Source of the DNA: Aquilaria yunnanensis
Lineage: Eukaryota; Streptophyta; Magnoliopsida; Malvales; Thymelaeaceae
DNA length: 64,000 bases
NCBI GenBank assembly: GCA_039654915.1
Contig: CM077597.1
Span: 81,842,001-81,906,000, forward strand
Reading direction: 5' to 3'
This document shows positions 11,114 to 24,379 of the stretch, one piece after another. The first letter of the stretch is position 1; each line of letters starts with the position of its first letter. The notes beneath the pieces are model-generated. The model worked only from the letters and a program-made list of their open reading frames with translations, was not told the origin of the DNA and did not search any database. Both the position numbers and the translations under genes were made by a program.

Positions 11114-12970
11114 CTGTACAAAATACACATTAAATGAATTAATTGTTTTTAATGAAAGAAACAAATTGCTAATGGTAAATAAATATATATTACAAAATGC
11201 CATGTTGTTTAAATTTTAGGGGAAAGGGCACCTTTACTCAAAAACTTTACCTACTTTTCTTTTGTACTCTTAAAAATTTTCAAATTTTCAAAGGGGTTAT
11301 AAAATTTTACAACAATGTGAATAGTTTGTTCTAGAACTTTCAATTGTGTGGTTGACTAAGAGGAAAAAAAGAATATCAATCAAAGTAATTGCAGACATGA
11401 ATTTTTCAAAAAAATAATAATTTAAACTATTTGGTAATTATATTTCAAAAAAATTAAACTATGAAAGGATTTTGTGATAGTTAAGTTTTTCTCTTTGAAT
11501 ATCGTGTTTTTATTTGCATGATAACTATTATATTCTTCCAGTAAATTAAGAACTTAATAACACTTTACAAAAATTTTTGAACTAAAATAGGAAAGTAGGA
11601 GAAGTTTTATGACTAAATTTGTTCTGTCCCCAATTTGTATGTAAAAGTAGCACGCAAAATTTTTTTAATTACAAGCCTAGATATAAATTATCAGTAAAAT
11701 AAAAACTTTAGAAATTTAAGAGTAAAGTTGCTGTTAAAATTTCTTGTGGAGTAGAAGAAAAACAAGCCAAGTGGTGATTATTCGGCTTGTTGTTCAAACT
11801 AGAAAAATTTGAGGGTTAACTAGGAATTAAGCTAATAGTCAATTATTTTGGATTACGCCTAAATAGAGGAAGATTTATTTTTAGAAAAATAAGTAGACAA
11901 AAACCTTGATATATGGCTTAGCTCTCTTTGGTGCTCCTTGTGTAAGATATTGAAATCCAACTTAGAGAATTTCAATACTTTCTGGTTGTGTGAAGGGATG
12001 TCTTGATATGTGGAGATGTAGAACCTTGCCCCAACTCGCGGCAAGTTCTTCCTGACAGGATACTTCAGAGCATGATTGACTCGTGTTGAAAGTGGACAAG
12101 TTGAGAGATCCTTGATAAGGAATTTGAGTTGAGAAACACTAAAACATAGTGCTTGTTCGAGGATATCTTCCCCATAAACTTGTAAATGGCTAGCTTCATA
12201 GAAGCTTAATAGCCCTTCAATATCTTCATTCAGAGATTCCTTAAAATTTCCTTCATCATCTTTGAAGCTGTTAAACATTTCTTCATAATAGGTAACCAAT
12301 TTTAGATCATCTAACATAAAATATCAAATATTAAAAATAGACTTAAGATATTTATCCAAAAGATATATGTAGAGATAGTGGGGGGATATATGTAGCCTTG
12401 TTGCCTTAGTAGCCTAAAGCATAGTGAAATCTTGTGAAGGTCATCAGCATTGTTCTCAACATATTCATCAAGCTTTCCGAGCATTTGCAGCAATAACTCC
12501 TCAATCTCTTCTTGCAACTGATACGACACCCCCAACCTTTGAATCCAATCAACCAAGTCCAGGTTTCTTGCAGGGTCTTCAATGCCGGCCACGATCATAT
12601 TCCTCACTTCTTGCTTTAGCTTTTTGTGCTCTAACATTTCGTCACTTTCATTACCCTATAAAGTAATTAACCCATAACGAATAAAAAGCTGATATGGACT
12701 AAACGATAGTGAGACATCATTGGGATTTTTATTTTTTAGAAGTACCAGATCAGCAGTGGAAGAGTAGGCAAGAAAGTGATCTCCCCATATGTCGGGAGGA
12801 AAATCGGCCGATCGACGAGAACAGTTTCCAGGATTAACAGTTCCGGGGGATATTGTAACCGGGAGTGGAACTGATGCTGCTGAAGCCAACCCAGAGAAGC
12901 AAGACATTGTTGGATTTGTTTTTTTAAGGTTTGCTTGGTGCACATGTTTCTAGCGTCATGGTGGCAGGGA

Positions 12971-12978
12971 CATTTATA
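12971..12978 (-). promoter_or_regulatory. TATA box of the terpene synthase pseudogene
   Basis: TATAAATG on the minus strand in the context TCTCTATAAATGTCCC lies 64-71 bases upstream of the chosen ATG, which would give a leader of about 35 bases. Confidence 0.55.
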
Positions 12979-13426
12979 GAGAAGTTCCAGGTTACTGCTC
13001 ATAATTGGTTTTCATTTAACTTAAACGTTTAGACTTTTTCTTAACTGTCGTGCATTCAATTAAAATGGAGAAGATTCGCATCCATCATCTTTAACTTTAT
13101 GACAATTCATGTGAATTTCTTTTATCACGGTATGTGGTATAAAAATTTTCATAATTTATTATTTACATTATAGCGTTATTTTGCATCATTTCTCAAAACA
13201 CTGAATTTATGTACTTTTTATGACTATAGTTTTTTTGCGTGGTACGTGCCATAATATATATACGGTTTAACGGGTGCATGGGTGAAGGTAATTTATTCTT
13301 TATTTATAATAAGAAATTGTTTCAATCACAACATAGTGTTGATCAATATTGCCCAACTAGTTTACATGCCTGACATTACCCCAAGATTCCAAATTATATT
13401 AAGTTCTAGAAAATACCGTCAAAATT
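12979..13426. other. Intergenic, no gene seen
   Basis: AT-rich spacer between the terpene synthase pseudogene's promoter and the Copia LTR. No repeat or coding frame could be supported. Confidence 0.5.
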
Positions 13427-14358
13427 ATATGATAAAATAGACAAGCTCTCAAACTAATAAATCACAACCATGTAGAAATAATCAGAAAAGTAGTACCAAG
13501 CATAAATAAATTGATGCACATGATATACATTAAAAACTCTCCAGTGTAGAAGGAGAAACTACGGGGCAAACAACTATTAAAAAAAATAGTACAACGTCCA
13601 TAGTTCAAGCTATTGCCCAAATTTGAACTATATCATAAAAATTTAAGGGGGGAAAGAAACCTGAAATTCAGCATTTTAAGATTCCTACAAAAAAAAACTT
13701 ACACCATGAAGATCCAAAACACCAATATTCTTTGATTGATACTCACAAAACCCCCTCTTGTGGTTTGGTCTAACATATACTTTGTCCTCTATATTTCTTA
13801 CATTGTCTGATAATAACTTTTGAAACTGTATTTAAACTATACGATGATCATCTTTCAGTAATTTCAATATCTTTAGTATTTTTTTATAGTTAATAGACAT
13901 TTTAAACTATCAGTTTTTTCTTACTGTAAATGTATTTTCCCTTCTGAAAAATCTTAAAATTACTAGAACACTATTATTATATAGTTTAAATTATGGTTTT
14001 AGAAATTGTTGCCAAACACTGTAAAATAAATAAGTGATAAAATATAGGTTTTTAAAAATAGAGGGGGTAAAATGTAGGTTAAACCAAACCATAGGGAGAG
14101 TTTTTATAATTTTCCCAAGAAAATATCCTCCCAAAATACAAGATTATTCAACAAAATTACTGCCGAAACCGAACCAAAGCCAAACCCTGTTCCTAACCTT
14201 TTTCCATGAGTCGTTCTCTTACCCATGCATTCTCCGTCTCGTACTAACGCATCAACAAAGTCAATTGCTTAGCTTTTATAGCCACGACACATAAGTCCAA
14301 ATTGGACTTAGAAAACCGAAATTACCTGGCTTCTCACAAGCCAATTAGCCACATCACG
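13427..14358 (-). repeat. 3' LTR of the Copia element, interrupted by a small insertion
   Basis: This matches the 5' LTR at 24380-24962 in the same orientation, at clearly lower identity than the 4048-5293 copy. It carries the same promoter-like stretch, CTATAAAAGC on the minus strand near 14275. About 360 bp near 13755-14112 are absent from the other LTR. Boundaries are approximate: the minus-strand start is TGATGTGGC, where the other LTR has TGTGATGTGGC. Confidence 0.75.
13755..14112. mobile_element. Small MITE-like insertion inside the Copia 3' LTR
   Basis: The other LTR copies lack this block. Its ends form an imperfect inverted repeat around GTGGTTTGGTYTAAC (left) and ATGGTTTGGTTTAAC (right, complement). 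The target duplication is short and unclear. Non-coding, AT-rich inside. Confidence 0.6.
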
Positions 14359-14739
14359 CGCCATTTATTGTTCCCAAATCAATTTGGAATTCGAAGTCCG
14401 GCTGGACTTTAATGGGCTGAAACAAAATAATACTGCATTCATCCCATATTTTTTTGTATTATTTAATTTTTTCACATATTTTAGCTTAAATTTATTTATT
14501 TTAGTATTTATTAGAAAATTTTTTTAGAAATTATATTTAAAAACTATATATCTTGATTTATCATTCCTATATTAAAGTTTTTCACTTATATACTAAAATG
14601 TTAAAAATAAAAAATTATAGATTAACTGCTCAAAATTGAATGGTGCAAAGAATATGGGACAAAGGGAATATAACTTTAATAAGATTAGACCCATAACAAT
14701 CTCCCCTCTAATTTCACTAAGAGGATATTACATCACTGC

Positions 14740-14907
14740 TCTCTACATAGGGTACGTGTCAGCCACAAGGCAGTATGATGTAAGCTTCTTCTTGGAAATC
14801 ATATTTGTTAACATGTCAACCGTATTATCATCTGTGTAAATTTTCTCAAGCTTTAAAAGCTTCTTTTTAGTCATCAAACGCAACCAATATTGATACCTCA
14901 CAATAAT
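14740..14907 (-). pseudogene. C-terminal end of Copia RNase H, left of the PIF element
   Basis: On the minus strand this reads IIVRYQYWL...KKLLKLEKIYTDDNTVDMLT, the usual end of Copia pol. Joined to 20508 across the PIF element with one copy of the 3-bp duplication removed, the frame continues from ...HACTKYI. Confidence 0.85.
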
Positions 14908-15466
14908 GTGCCTGTTTGGCAACAGCGTTAGAGTTTAGCGTTAGAGATTAGAGTTAGAGGTTAGCATTAGTTGTTAGCTGTTAGTATTAGAGTTAGCTGT
15001 TACATGAGATATTTTTAGTGTTTGGTGAATTAGCTTTAAGTAAAAACTATTGTGTGGCAAATTTACTAAAAGCCCACATTTAACTTGCTTAAAAACTTCC
15101 CTTTTGTGTGGCTTTGCCTCCTAGTTAAGTAATGTCTACAACATGGCTTTGATGCCTTTCGCATTGCCAAAATTATGTACTTTGAATTGACATTTTTTTC
15201 TTGCAATATTATGATCATATTTCTTTTCTATCATTTAATCTCCCATAAATGCTCGATACATGAAAATTTAATCAATATTGGCAAAGACAAATATCTACAC
15301 CTTAAACTTTCAGAATGAAAAGGTTCAAAAGTCGTTTCACTATTATAAATGTGAAGCAGCTTCAAAGCCGCTCAACTTCATATTATAATGAAATACATGA
15401 TGACAAGATGAAAAATGAGCTCAAACTCCTAAAAATAACAACTTTATTCCACAAAAAAAAAATAAT

Positions 15467-16698
15467 CTAAAGATACCAACTAGATCTCAGCAGACTTTCA
15501 GTTATTTTTTCCTTGAGCTTTTTCATCTCTAACTCATTGGTGTTTCTTTTATGGTTTTCAGAACTCTCATCATCATCATCATCATCTGTATCTTCTTCTA
15601 AATCATCATCTTCATGTTCAAACTTGTAAAAATCAGAATCTTTGCTCCCAGCATGCCTTCGTATATAATTAATTATGCAAAGTCATGGCTGCGATCACTA
15701 TCAGAACCTGTTTGGGAAAAGGATAATTTTTCATAATCCGTAACATAGCCCATTTATTTTTCAACACTCCAAATGCTCTTTCAATCACACTTCGAAAAGA
15801 TGAATGAGCTTTGTTGAATATCTCTTCCTTTTTGGATACTGGTCTTCCTTGACGGAAATTAGATAAGTGATACCTGGAATTTGAGGGTACCCGCATCTAC
15901 TAAATAATATTTACCTGCACAAGTTTGATTAATTAACAAGAAATGTTATTTATGCCAAGAAAAAATAAAATTGAATATTTATGTACCAGGTGGAGGGTGA
16001 GGAAAATTCCATTGATCTTGACGTAAAGCCTTATAAAACACATTTGCATCATGAGCTGATCCTTCCCAGCCAGCAAGAACAAAAGTCAAACACATATTGA
16101 AGTCACATATTGCCATCACAGTTTGTGTTGGCACACCTTTCCGTCCAATATACGGTATTTGAGCTGCAACTGGGATACAGGCTGGGATATGTGTGCCATC
16201 AATAGCACCAATACAATCCGATAACATTCAAAAGAGTAAAAGAAAACATACCTGTGAAAAATAATTATTTATTATATGAGTGAAACTAAATGAGTTTCTT
16301 ACACCGTGATAACTAAGTAAGTTTATTTACCGTAAAATGAGGCATATATCTACGATCTCTTTTTATCTGTTCTGGTGTATCTTTAAATTCACGGTCACAA
16401 GGTTGAATTACATCAGAAGACATGCCAATGACACTTTCTAATACTATATTGAAGTGCGTACTAGTTGTTTCTCCTGACCTTTGAAAACGTTCTTGAATTT
16501 CTCGATTTGAGTCTCCATGTCCTAATATATATAAAAACAATGCAAGTGCCTCCATAGTGGACATGTTAAATGAGCCATGCAATCCATACTTATTCTCCAA
16601 AGTAAAAAGTAAACTTAGGAATATATCTTTTGACATCCTAAATGCTCTATAAAACCGTCCATCATGACCATTCAATAGCTCTCTTACCGATAGCTCAC
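15467..16698 (-). pseudogene. Harbinger transposase (DDE), frameshifted
   Basis: Minus-strand exons near 16313-16698, 15979-16227 and 15467-about 15930 encode a PIF/Harbinger nuclease. The three catalytic residues are seen in IGAIDGTHIPA, WEGSAHDANVF and IERAFGVLKNKW. The N-terminal part has ELLNGHDGRFYRAFRM and the tail is acidic. A CAG acceptor at 16701-16699 opens the first visible exon; the start codon lies upstream and is not clear. Breaks: the exon join before GAIDG does not stay in frame, an indel separates KYYLVDAG from RYHLSNF and some family residues are missing there, and four extra bases (TAAT) follow LHN near 15670. Confidence 0.88.
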
Positions 16699-17251
16699 CT
16701 GTGAAAAAACACCATGTTATTAAGTTTAAAAATTTGTCAAGTCAAGAGATTAAAATTTAGAAATTGTGACTAGAGTGCCTTTGTTTCTTACAGGTTAGAG
16801 AATTATGAATTGCATACCTGTTTATAAAGAAGTCATGCATGGTTTCTTGAGAATATACTTTCGATAATAGTTGTCAATGTGCTACAAGACCAAACTTGTT
16901 GAGTGAGTCCACTTTATGTATTCTACCATTATGGCATGCAGTTATTTTTCATCACTGTCCATTTCATCTGAATCTGAATTTGGATCAAATGTGAAAATTT
17001 CCTGTAAGTTCAAAGCATCAATTATTACCCACTGATAGAACCAGCAGTTTAAATATCCCATATTTATGGTAAATATGTTCACTAAGAATACCAAAATTTT
17101 TCAGCCTTCAAATATGGTGAAAAAATTTATATAACTAACCAGGTACGTTTGAAAATATAAAACTAGTAACTATAAACCTAAATTACTCCTCAAAAGAAAA
17201 ATAAATCAGCATAATAGGATCCACAAAGTGAACTATAAACCTAGCAACAAC

Positions 17252-18412
17252 CTAAGAATCAAAATTCAATTGGTTATTTCCTAACAAACTACTAAAGGTG
17301 TGCGCTTCATTTGCTTCTGCCTCACTTTCTTCAGCTTTCAAGTACCAGAGCCTTGTAGAGTAGCTTTTGAGTGCCATAAACATCTCACGCTTCTCTTTGT
17401 TTAATAGAAGCTTAGTTACAAATCGATAAAGTGGGCTACATGGTGGTACATCATTCTCCATGGAGATCAAAACCTCAACTGCATCAGAAATGGTAGGAGG
17501 CAACTTGTTGATTCTTGCCATGATGGCATTCTTTTGATTCTCAACACCTTCTTTAATGTCATCTATTTTTGCTGACAACATTGAAGCTCATCTTTTTCGT
17601 TTGTTACATAGTTGCTTCTTTTTTTGTGTCGAAACTAACTTGTTATTTCTTTTCCTCATTGGATTCTCATCTATATCTGAAGCATAATTGATCTATTTGA
17701 TATCCTCATTTTCAATGGACATATTCCCAGTTGGGATGCTTGAATCAACAGGAAGTTCTTCAAAACTAGCAGAAGCATTGCTTGTTTCTACTAAGCAAGA
17801 TTTTTGGGTTGATGAAGCCTGAAAAAATCTTTGGGGAGGACGCCCACCTGACGGAGCCCACATATCATCCCCCTTAGCAACTGCACCCAAAAATAGTGCA
17901 TCTAACTTCTCTAATATCTCAGGATCTATGCCTTTTGTTCGAAACTTGGCAATTTCTGGGTTAGCCTACAAACAACAGTTAAAAAAAATCATAAAACATG
18001 CATCGTATGTAATTGTACTTATATATATCTTAAAATAAATATAAGATAAAATTTTATTCAAACAAACCTTTATATTCTTGTCCCACCAGTCATTAGAAGC
18101 ATCGATTGTGCCCATACGTGAGTTCCATCCTAACCCTGTGGCAAGTCTCTTAAGTGTCATCCAATTCTTCCAATCTTTTTTTAGTTGATCCCACTTATGT
18201 TTCATTTGGGGACCACTGTAACACAATCTTGTCTTATTTTTTAACTTAGTTGCTATGGTCTTCCATGAAAATTTTTTTAGGCCACCACCTTGCTTATTAC
18301 CATCATCAACTTCATTCTTGCATATGTCACAAAATATAATGACATCTGCAGGATCCCACTGTGCTCTTCTGCCAACATATTTGTTACTGGTCTGAGAGTT
18401 ATGATTCTCCAT
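17252..18412 (-). pseudogene. PIF ORF1, Myb/SANT-like DNA-binding protein, with stops
   Basis: Exon 1 (about 18068-18412) starts MENHNSQTSNK and carries a trihelix/Myb-like domain: QWDPADVIIFCDICKNEV, then SWKTIATKLKNKT, KHKWDQLKKDWKNW and WWDKNIK before a GT donor. After a TTTGTAG acceptor near 17967 the next exon reads ANPEIAKFRTKGIDPE and AKGDDMWAPSGG, as in plant PIF ORF1 proteins, which act with the transposase to bind the element ends. TAG at 17693-17695 and TGA at 17588-17590 interrupt a frame that stays readable on both sides down to 17252, so the gene is decayed. Confidence 0.8.
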
Positions 18413-19199
18413 CTAAAATAAAAAAAATTATGCAAATAGACTACTTTCAATCAAGTAAATTTAGAAAGTAAACACTAAAACTAAAAACGAGTTCCCTTTC
18501 AAAAGATACAAAAAAGCAAACAAATGTCTAACCAAAAATTAAAATATTTTCTATTTGAAGCTTAAGATTCGTTTTGCATATCTAACCAAGTAAGCAAACA
18601 AAACTCCTAAAAAAGTTTTAGGTTCAGCCACAAATATATTTTTTATCAAAATCTATACTTCAGTTACTTTTAGCTTAGTTAACTTACCATAATAGAACAA
18701 AGGATTTACCGAACTAGTTTCAGCAATGCTTAACAACATAAAGAAACTAACTTTTATTATTGGGAAAATTGCTGCCCCATTTATGAAGCACAATGATGGA
18801 ACAATGAGTACAACTTTACAGTTTCAAAAACAGGCAACCTCGAAATTGCTACTTCTATATTAATATATTTCCTTTGCTTGATAAGATGATACGAGAATGC
18901 CACTATCCACACATCTCAATGACCAAATATTACAGTGACTAGAGTGAAGAAGCAAAACAAGGCATGAAGAGAGTGAAGAACAAAATCATGCAAACTGAAC
19001 TCAAGGATGAGAAAGAACCACTTTTGCCACATCAAGATAACATGGTTTTGGACCATTTGACGAAACCTAGCACTAAATAAGAAAAGGAACCAAAAAGATA
19101 CTAGCAAACACCAAAAAAAGCTACATTTGAATTATATCATAAAAAGCCAGAATGAAAACAATAGAACAAACCCTTTAAGCAAAACTAAAACCAAAACCC

Positions 19200-19380
19200 A
19201 AGAGATTGTAGAGTTGTAGTCTATCATAATACCCCTGCCTATTGCACCAGGACCAGGTTTGCCAATAACTAATTCACCAACATTGAGCTTTATGTCACCA
19301 ACTGGCTGATGACACCAAGCCAATAAAACAGGCCCCCTAAAAACCTGGTTACCAACAGATACTAGATTTATGTTCAGCAA
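19200..19380 (-). pseudogene. Possible LINE-type RNase H fragment
   Basis: On the minus strand the stretch WCHQPVGDIKLNVGELVIG followed by KPGPGAIGRGIMIDYN resembles the start of the RNase H domain of plant LINE elements (W-x-P-x-G-x-I-K-L-N, then G-x-G-G-x-x-x-D). Only this short piece is readable. It lies inside the PIF element, either as a remnant of a nested insertion or as captured host DNA. Confidence 0.4.
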
Positions 19381-22300
19381 AAAGTTAGCAATAGAAAAAA
19401 GGGCAGCGAGCCTAACTCAGTTTACACCAAAAACCAACTCAAAACTTCACTGGATCAACCACTTGAGAGACAAAAGATGCTCTAATCAAGTATTGTATGG
19501 AGTGTTAATTATTAACCTTTTTTTCTCTTCCTGATCTGTCTTGTTTGGTGATCCTGTTGTTAGATCCTGTTAGTTTTGTTGCTTATTAGTAGCACAATTA
19601 AACTAGGCTTTTTTTTATCAGAGTGCATGAATTTGAAGCTTCCTTACATTATTGAATTCATGTGTCATTAACTTCAGATTCTATTACAGGCATATGATCA
19701 AGAAAAACAGCAAAGAATCTTTCATTGCATTCAAGGAGGCACTGAAGTTCAAGTACTTTTCTTAGTCATTTACTCTTAATTTTTCCTCGAAGCCAACACC
19801 CATGCATGTTAACATAGACAAGGTACTAATGATCTCTACTTTTAAAACTTATGGTTATATGACAGATGAGATGGAATTATTCCTAATTTTAATTTTCCTA
19901 GCCATAAATTTTTCATTTCTGAATACATTGTTTTTATACTGGTTGAATCGTGCTCCTGCTCTACCAGCGTACACCAAAGCAATGTAGAGACAAAGGGGGA
20001 TTGAAAGAAACTGAAATCCCTCAACCAACAACATGAAGCTGGGTCTCAATTAAAATAAAACCTAAATGATAGATTCTTCCAGGCAAAAAAATTGCAGAAT
20101 CTAAAACGATGCAATCTCTCCAACAAGAAACAAGAAGCAAAAAAAAACTCACATGCATTGAATTGAATTCCTCCATCGCTTGCCCTATTCAGATGAATCT
20201 TTGTGGTCTCTATAGATTTCGTCCCTATCCCTCTTATTGTACTGTGTTTGTCGCGTGAAATCCACCGATTCTTTCCCGCGTTTGAAATTTTTGTAAGTAT
20301 AATTGACAATTTTGCTGTCAAACGCTGGAAGTGCGGGTTAAACGCTGGGGGTGGGAAGCTTTCTGCGTTTAGAGTTCCGATTTCTTCGGCAACAAGGGTT
20401 TAGCGTTTCCTTATTTTTTTTATTGAATGGAAAACAAACACCGAAACTCCAGGCTTTGAGTTTTTGACAAGCGTTTTACATGAAAAACGCTCTTCCCAAA
20501 CAGGCACAATGTATTTAGTGCAAGCATGATACATTAAGTTCTTGCCCAAATCAATAGCACTTTGATTATCCCAATGTATCACATACTCCTCTTGCTTCAA
20601 ACTCAACTCATGGAGGAACTGTTTCATCCAAAGCTTCTTTTTACCTGCTTCAATGACCGCTATATATTCTGCCTCAATTGTAGACAAAGCAACACACTTT
20701 TACAACTTCGTTTGCCACGAGACAGCTCCCTCAACAAAAGTGAAAAATATAACTTGATGTAGATTTCCTACCATCAAGATCACTCATCATATCTACCTCA
20801 GTAAAGTTTTCCATTATAGATTTAACACTGCCAAAACTTAAACACAATTTAGAAGTACCTCTCAAATACTGAAAATCTACTTCATGGCTTCCCAGTGAGA
20901 CTTCCCTAGATTAGATAGAAACTAACTAACCAATCCAACAACATGAGCAATATCTAGCCTAGTACAAACCATGACGTCCATCAAAGAACCAACCGTAGAA
21001 GAGTAAGTAATAGCTAACATCTCTTCCTTTTGTTTCACTGTAGTCGGGCAAAACTTCTTACTCAACTTGAAGTGATTCGCAAGTGGCGTGCTATCTAGCT
21101 TAGCATCTGTCATGTTGAACTTTTCAAGGATTCATTCAATAGAATTCTTCTTTGATAACCATAGCTTACCAGTTTTCTAATCACAAATAATTCACATGCC
21201 CAAAATTTATTTCCCTGGCCCTAAATCTTTCATGTCAAAGGATTTAGACAATTCTTCTTTCAACCCGAAACTCATCAAACATCTGGCCCAACAGTAAGCA
21301 TATCATTAACATAAAGTAGAAGAATAATGAAGCTATCATCGAGAAATTTTCTGACATAAACACAAGAATCTACATTAGTTCTTTTATAGTTCTAGCCAAC
21401 ATAAAAGAATCAAACTTGCAATACCATTGTCTAGGTGTCTGCTTCAAGCTGTAAAGGCTTTTCTTCACCCTACAGACCATATGCTCATTTCCTTTCACTT
21501 CAAACCCTTTAAGTTGAACCATGTAAATCTCCTCATTCATGTCACCATGTAAAAATGCTATTTCACATCTAGTTGCTCAAGCTCAAGATTTAGGCTAATT
21601 GCAAGTCCAAGTACAACCCGAATGAAACATTTCTTTAGCACAGTGGAAAAGATCTCATTAAAGTCAACTTTCTTCTTCTGATGAAAGCTCTTCACCACCA
21701 AATGAGTTTTACACTTAACTAGCTTATCACCTTTCTTTAACATAAACACCCACTTGTTATACAATGCTCTTTAACCTTTAGGTAAACCTAGCAACCCATA
21801 TGTATTGTTCTTTTGAAGAGAATTCATCTCATCATGCATTGTAGCTGCTCATTAGTCTTTATTTGCACAAGACTGCACATCCAATAAACTTTCAGGCTCC
21901 CCCACATCAACAAGTATAACATAATCAGAACTAGGATACCTGGTACATGGACAACGTTCTCTAGTAGATCTCCTCAGCAAAGACTCTACCTTTTACAATG
22001 GAGGAGGTTGTTCCCCCTGCTCAAGACCACTGTCATGCTTAACTATATCGCCATCAACTTGTTCATCAACAATGACAGGCTACTCTACCCTAGGTTCTGT
22101 AGCTCCCCAATCTCTGGCATTCTCAAATCAAAATAGTGTAGGTATCACCAACACCATAAGCAGTGTCTGAAATCTCCCATTGCAGCACAATATCTTCTAT
22201 GTTCTCATGCTCTTTGAAGATGACATCCCTACTTCTAATCATATTCTTTTTCTCTCGATCCTATAACCAGTAACCATATTTTTCACCGCTATAACCAGGA

Positions 22301-24379
22301 ACAATACATAGTTTATCCTTACTATCAAGCTTTGACTGTTGTTCCTTAGGCACATTCATGAATGCTTTGCAACCAAACACCTTCAAATATGGATAAGATA
22401 CATTCTCACCTATCCAAACATTCTTCAGGACAAGAAAACCCCAATGAATCAATAGAGTTCGGTTAATCAAGTAAGCAACTGTACTTATAACTTCACTCCA
22501 AAATATCTTTGGCAACTTAGACATCCTCAGCATGCATCTGACTTTCTCAATAATGGTATAGTACAACCTCTCAGCTACACCATTATGTTGCAGTGTACCG
22601 GACTATGTCTTCTCATGATGAATACCATGATCCATGCAATACCTCTCAAACTCATTAGAGGTATACTCCCTGCCATTATCCGTACGAAGACACTTTAAGT
22701 GCACATCAACCTCCCTCTCAACCATGGTATGGAAAATCCTGAAGCAGTCAAACACCTGACAGTTGTTCTTCAGTGAATACACCTAAGTGTTTCATGAAGT
22801 ATCATTGATAAAATTCACAAAGAACCTATTACCACCCAACGGCTCCACCTCGCTAGGACCACAAACATTAACATGCATTTGCTTAAGTTTAGTTTTCTTC
22901 CCTGTAGAGGGAACACGTAAAGAAACTTTATGATGCTTTCCTAATACACATAAATCACAAGGGTCAAGTGACATACCATTGGCAACAGGAATAAGGGATT
23001 GCTTTGCCAAAGTCTCCAACCCTTTCTTGCTGATGTGAGCTATTCGTTTATGTCATAAATTCATACAAGCATCATCCTCAACCACATTCAATGAACCGCA
23101 CCCACAAACATGAATACGTGTCCTATACATAGTACAGTAAAGATCACATTTTCCCACTAGTAAAGAACTATGCTTCAGCTTTTACATCTTATTTTTGAAA
23201 CTCTAAGCATAACATTCACAGTCAAGGACATTCATTAAAATAAAGTTATGCCGCATATCCAAAATATGACACACATCCCTCAATGTCAAAGTAATACCCA
23301 AATTAATTTTCATAACAACATTACCAATCCCTAATATCCTGGACTGGGTCGTATTACATATTTTCACCACCTCAAGATCAACCACCTTGCAAGTAGTGAA
23401 TAATTTCTTTTTAGGAGAAGGATGATAGGAAGCAGCCGGATTTACTATCCGTTAGACATTTGGATCTATAAGATAATCATAGTCCCCATGTGCACAAACT
23501 AGTGTAACCAGATCATCAGCATTTAACTCAACAATTGCGGCTATGTTTTCACCCTATGGAGCTTTTGCCTCATTCTTTTCATCATTCTTCCTCTTCCAGC
23601 AATGCTTCTTTATATTATCGTGTTCCTATAATAATGACAACATTTGTCATCTCTAGACTTTGAACAATCACTAGATTTACCATGACCACCCTTAGGTACC
23701 TTACTCTTGCTTCTACCTCTGCTATTAGTGATAAGAACCTGTGCATACTCAGAATCTAACTCCTTCCTCCTTGTCTTGTCATTGAACAAGTTGTCTTTAA
23801 CCAAACTCAAGGTGAGTTTGTCATCTAGGGTTGAATTGCTGATAGTAATCACTAAGGTCTCCCAACTCTCAGATAAGGAACTCAAAAGAAGTAATGCATA
23901 CAACTGATCGTCAAGCGCTAACTTTATGGTAGTCAACTAATTAATCAAGTTTTGGAAATCATTCAAGTAATCAAAAATTGACTATCCTTCCTTAAGCCAC
24001 CAATTCACAAGCTTCCAATTCATAGTGAAAGCTCTATTCTGAGCCATTTTCCTCTCAAATAAGCCTTTTAGTTTCGTCCACAGAACCTGAGCATTCATCT
24101 CTTCAGAAACATGGTGAAACGTACTGATATCCTCCATCTTCTAATGGTGCTAATTGTCTTATGATTGAGCTTCTTCCAATCATCATCTGACTTGTTATTC
24201 GGCTTGGCTAAATCACCTAAAATCAGACCATACAAATCAAGACAATAAAGTATATCCTCCATCATTGGCTTCCAAATTGAATAATTCGATGTATCTAAAC
24301 TAATCATTAAACCTACATTGTCACCAAGCAGCAATAAATTGAGACACACACTCAAGTCAATAAAATCACAACCAACAGG

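Larger units (their letters stand above)
7077..12907 (-). pseudogene. Terpene synthase pseudogene (TPS-a, sesquiterpene type)
   Basis: Seven exons on the minus strand: 12746-12907, about 12397-12655, 11905-about 12310, 10896-11113, 10651-10789, 8066-8314 and 7077-7394. Exons 5 (139 bp) and 6 (249 bp) have the standard TPS lengths and clean GT/AG borders. The family cyclises prenyl diphosphates in the cytosol. Visible motifs are RRSADFPPDIW (the RRx8W motif), [29 protein letters not shown] (the DDxxD metal site) and NLVRVI near the end. Damage: exon 4 is 218 bp instead of 219, TGA at 11000-11002 lies just before DDIYD, TAG at 8291-8293 opens exon 6, and the second metal motif reads DDFVRHEFK, with R and K where S/T and E are needed. 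The exon 2 end has no clear GT donor. The ATG at 12907 is preferred because a TATA box lies 64 bases upstream; 12943 is in frame but too close. Confidence 0.93.
14908..20507. mobile_element. PIF/Harbinger transposon, 5.6 kb, in the Copia RNase H
   Basis: The ends are GTGCCTGTTTGGCAACAGCG at 14908 and the complement of GTGCCTGTTTGGGAAGAGCG at 20507, a 22-bp terminal repeat with two mismatches. AAT flanks it on both sides (14905-14907 and 20508-20510), the 3-bp duplication expected for this superfamily. Both standard genes are present on the minus strand, a Myb/SANT ORF1 and a DDE transposase, but both are broken. Subterminal sequence is rich in GCGTTT/AAACGC on the right and TTAGAG-type repeats on the left. 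Confidence 0.93.

Noticed and set aside
14920..15010. TTAGAG/TTAGCG repeats resembling telomere sequence
   Set aside because: The plant telomere repeat is TTTAGGG; this is subterminal sequence of the PIF element.
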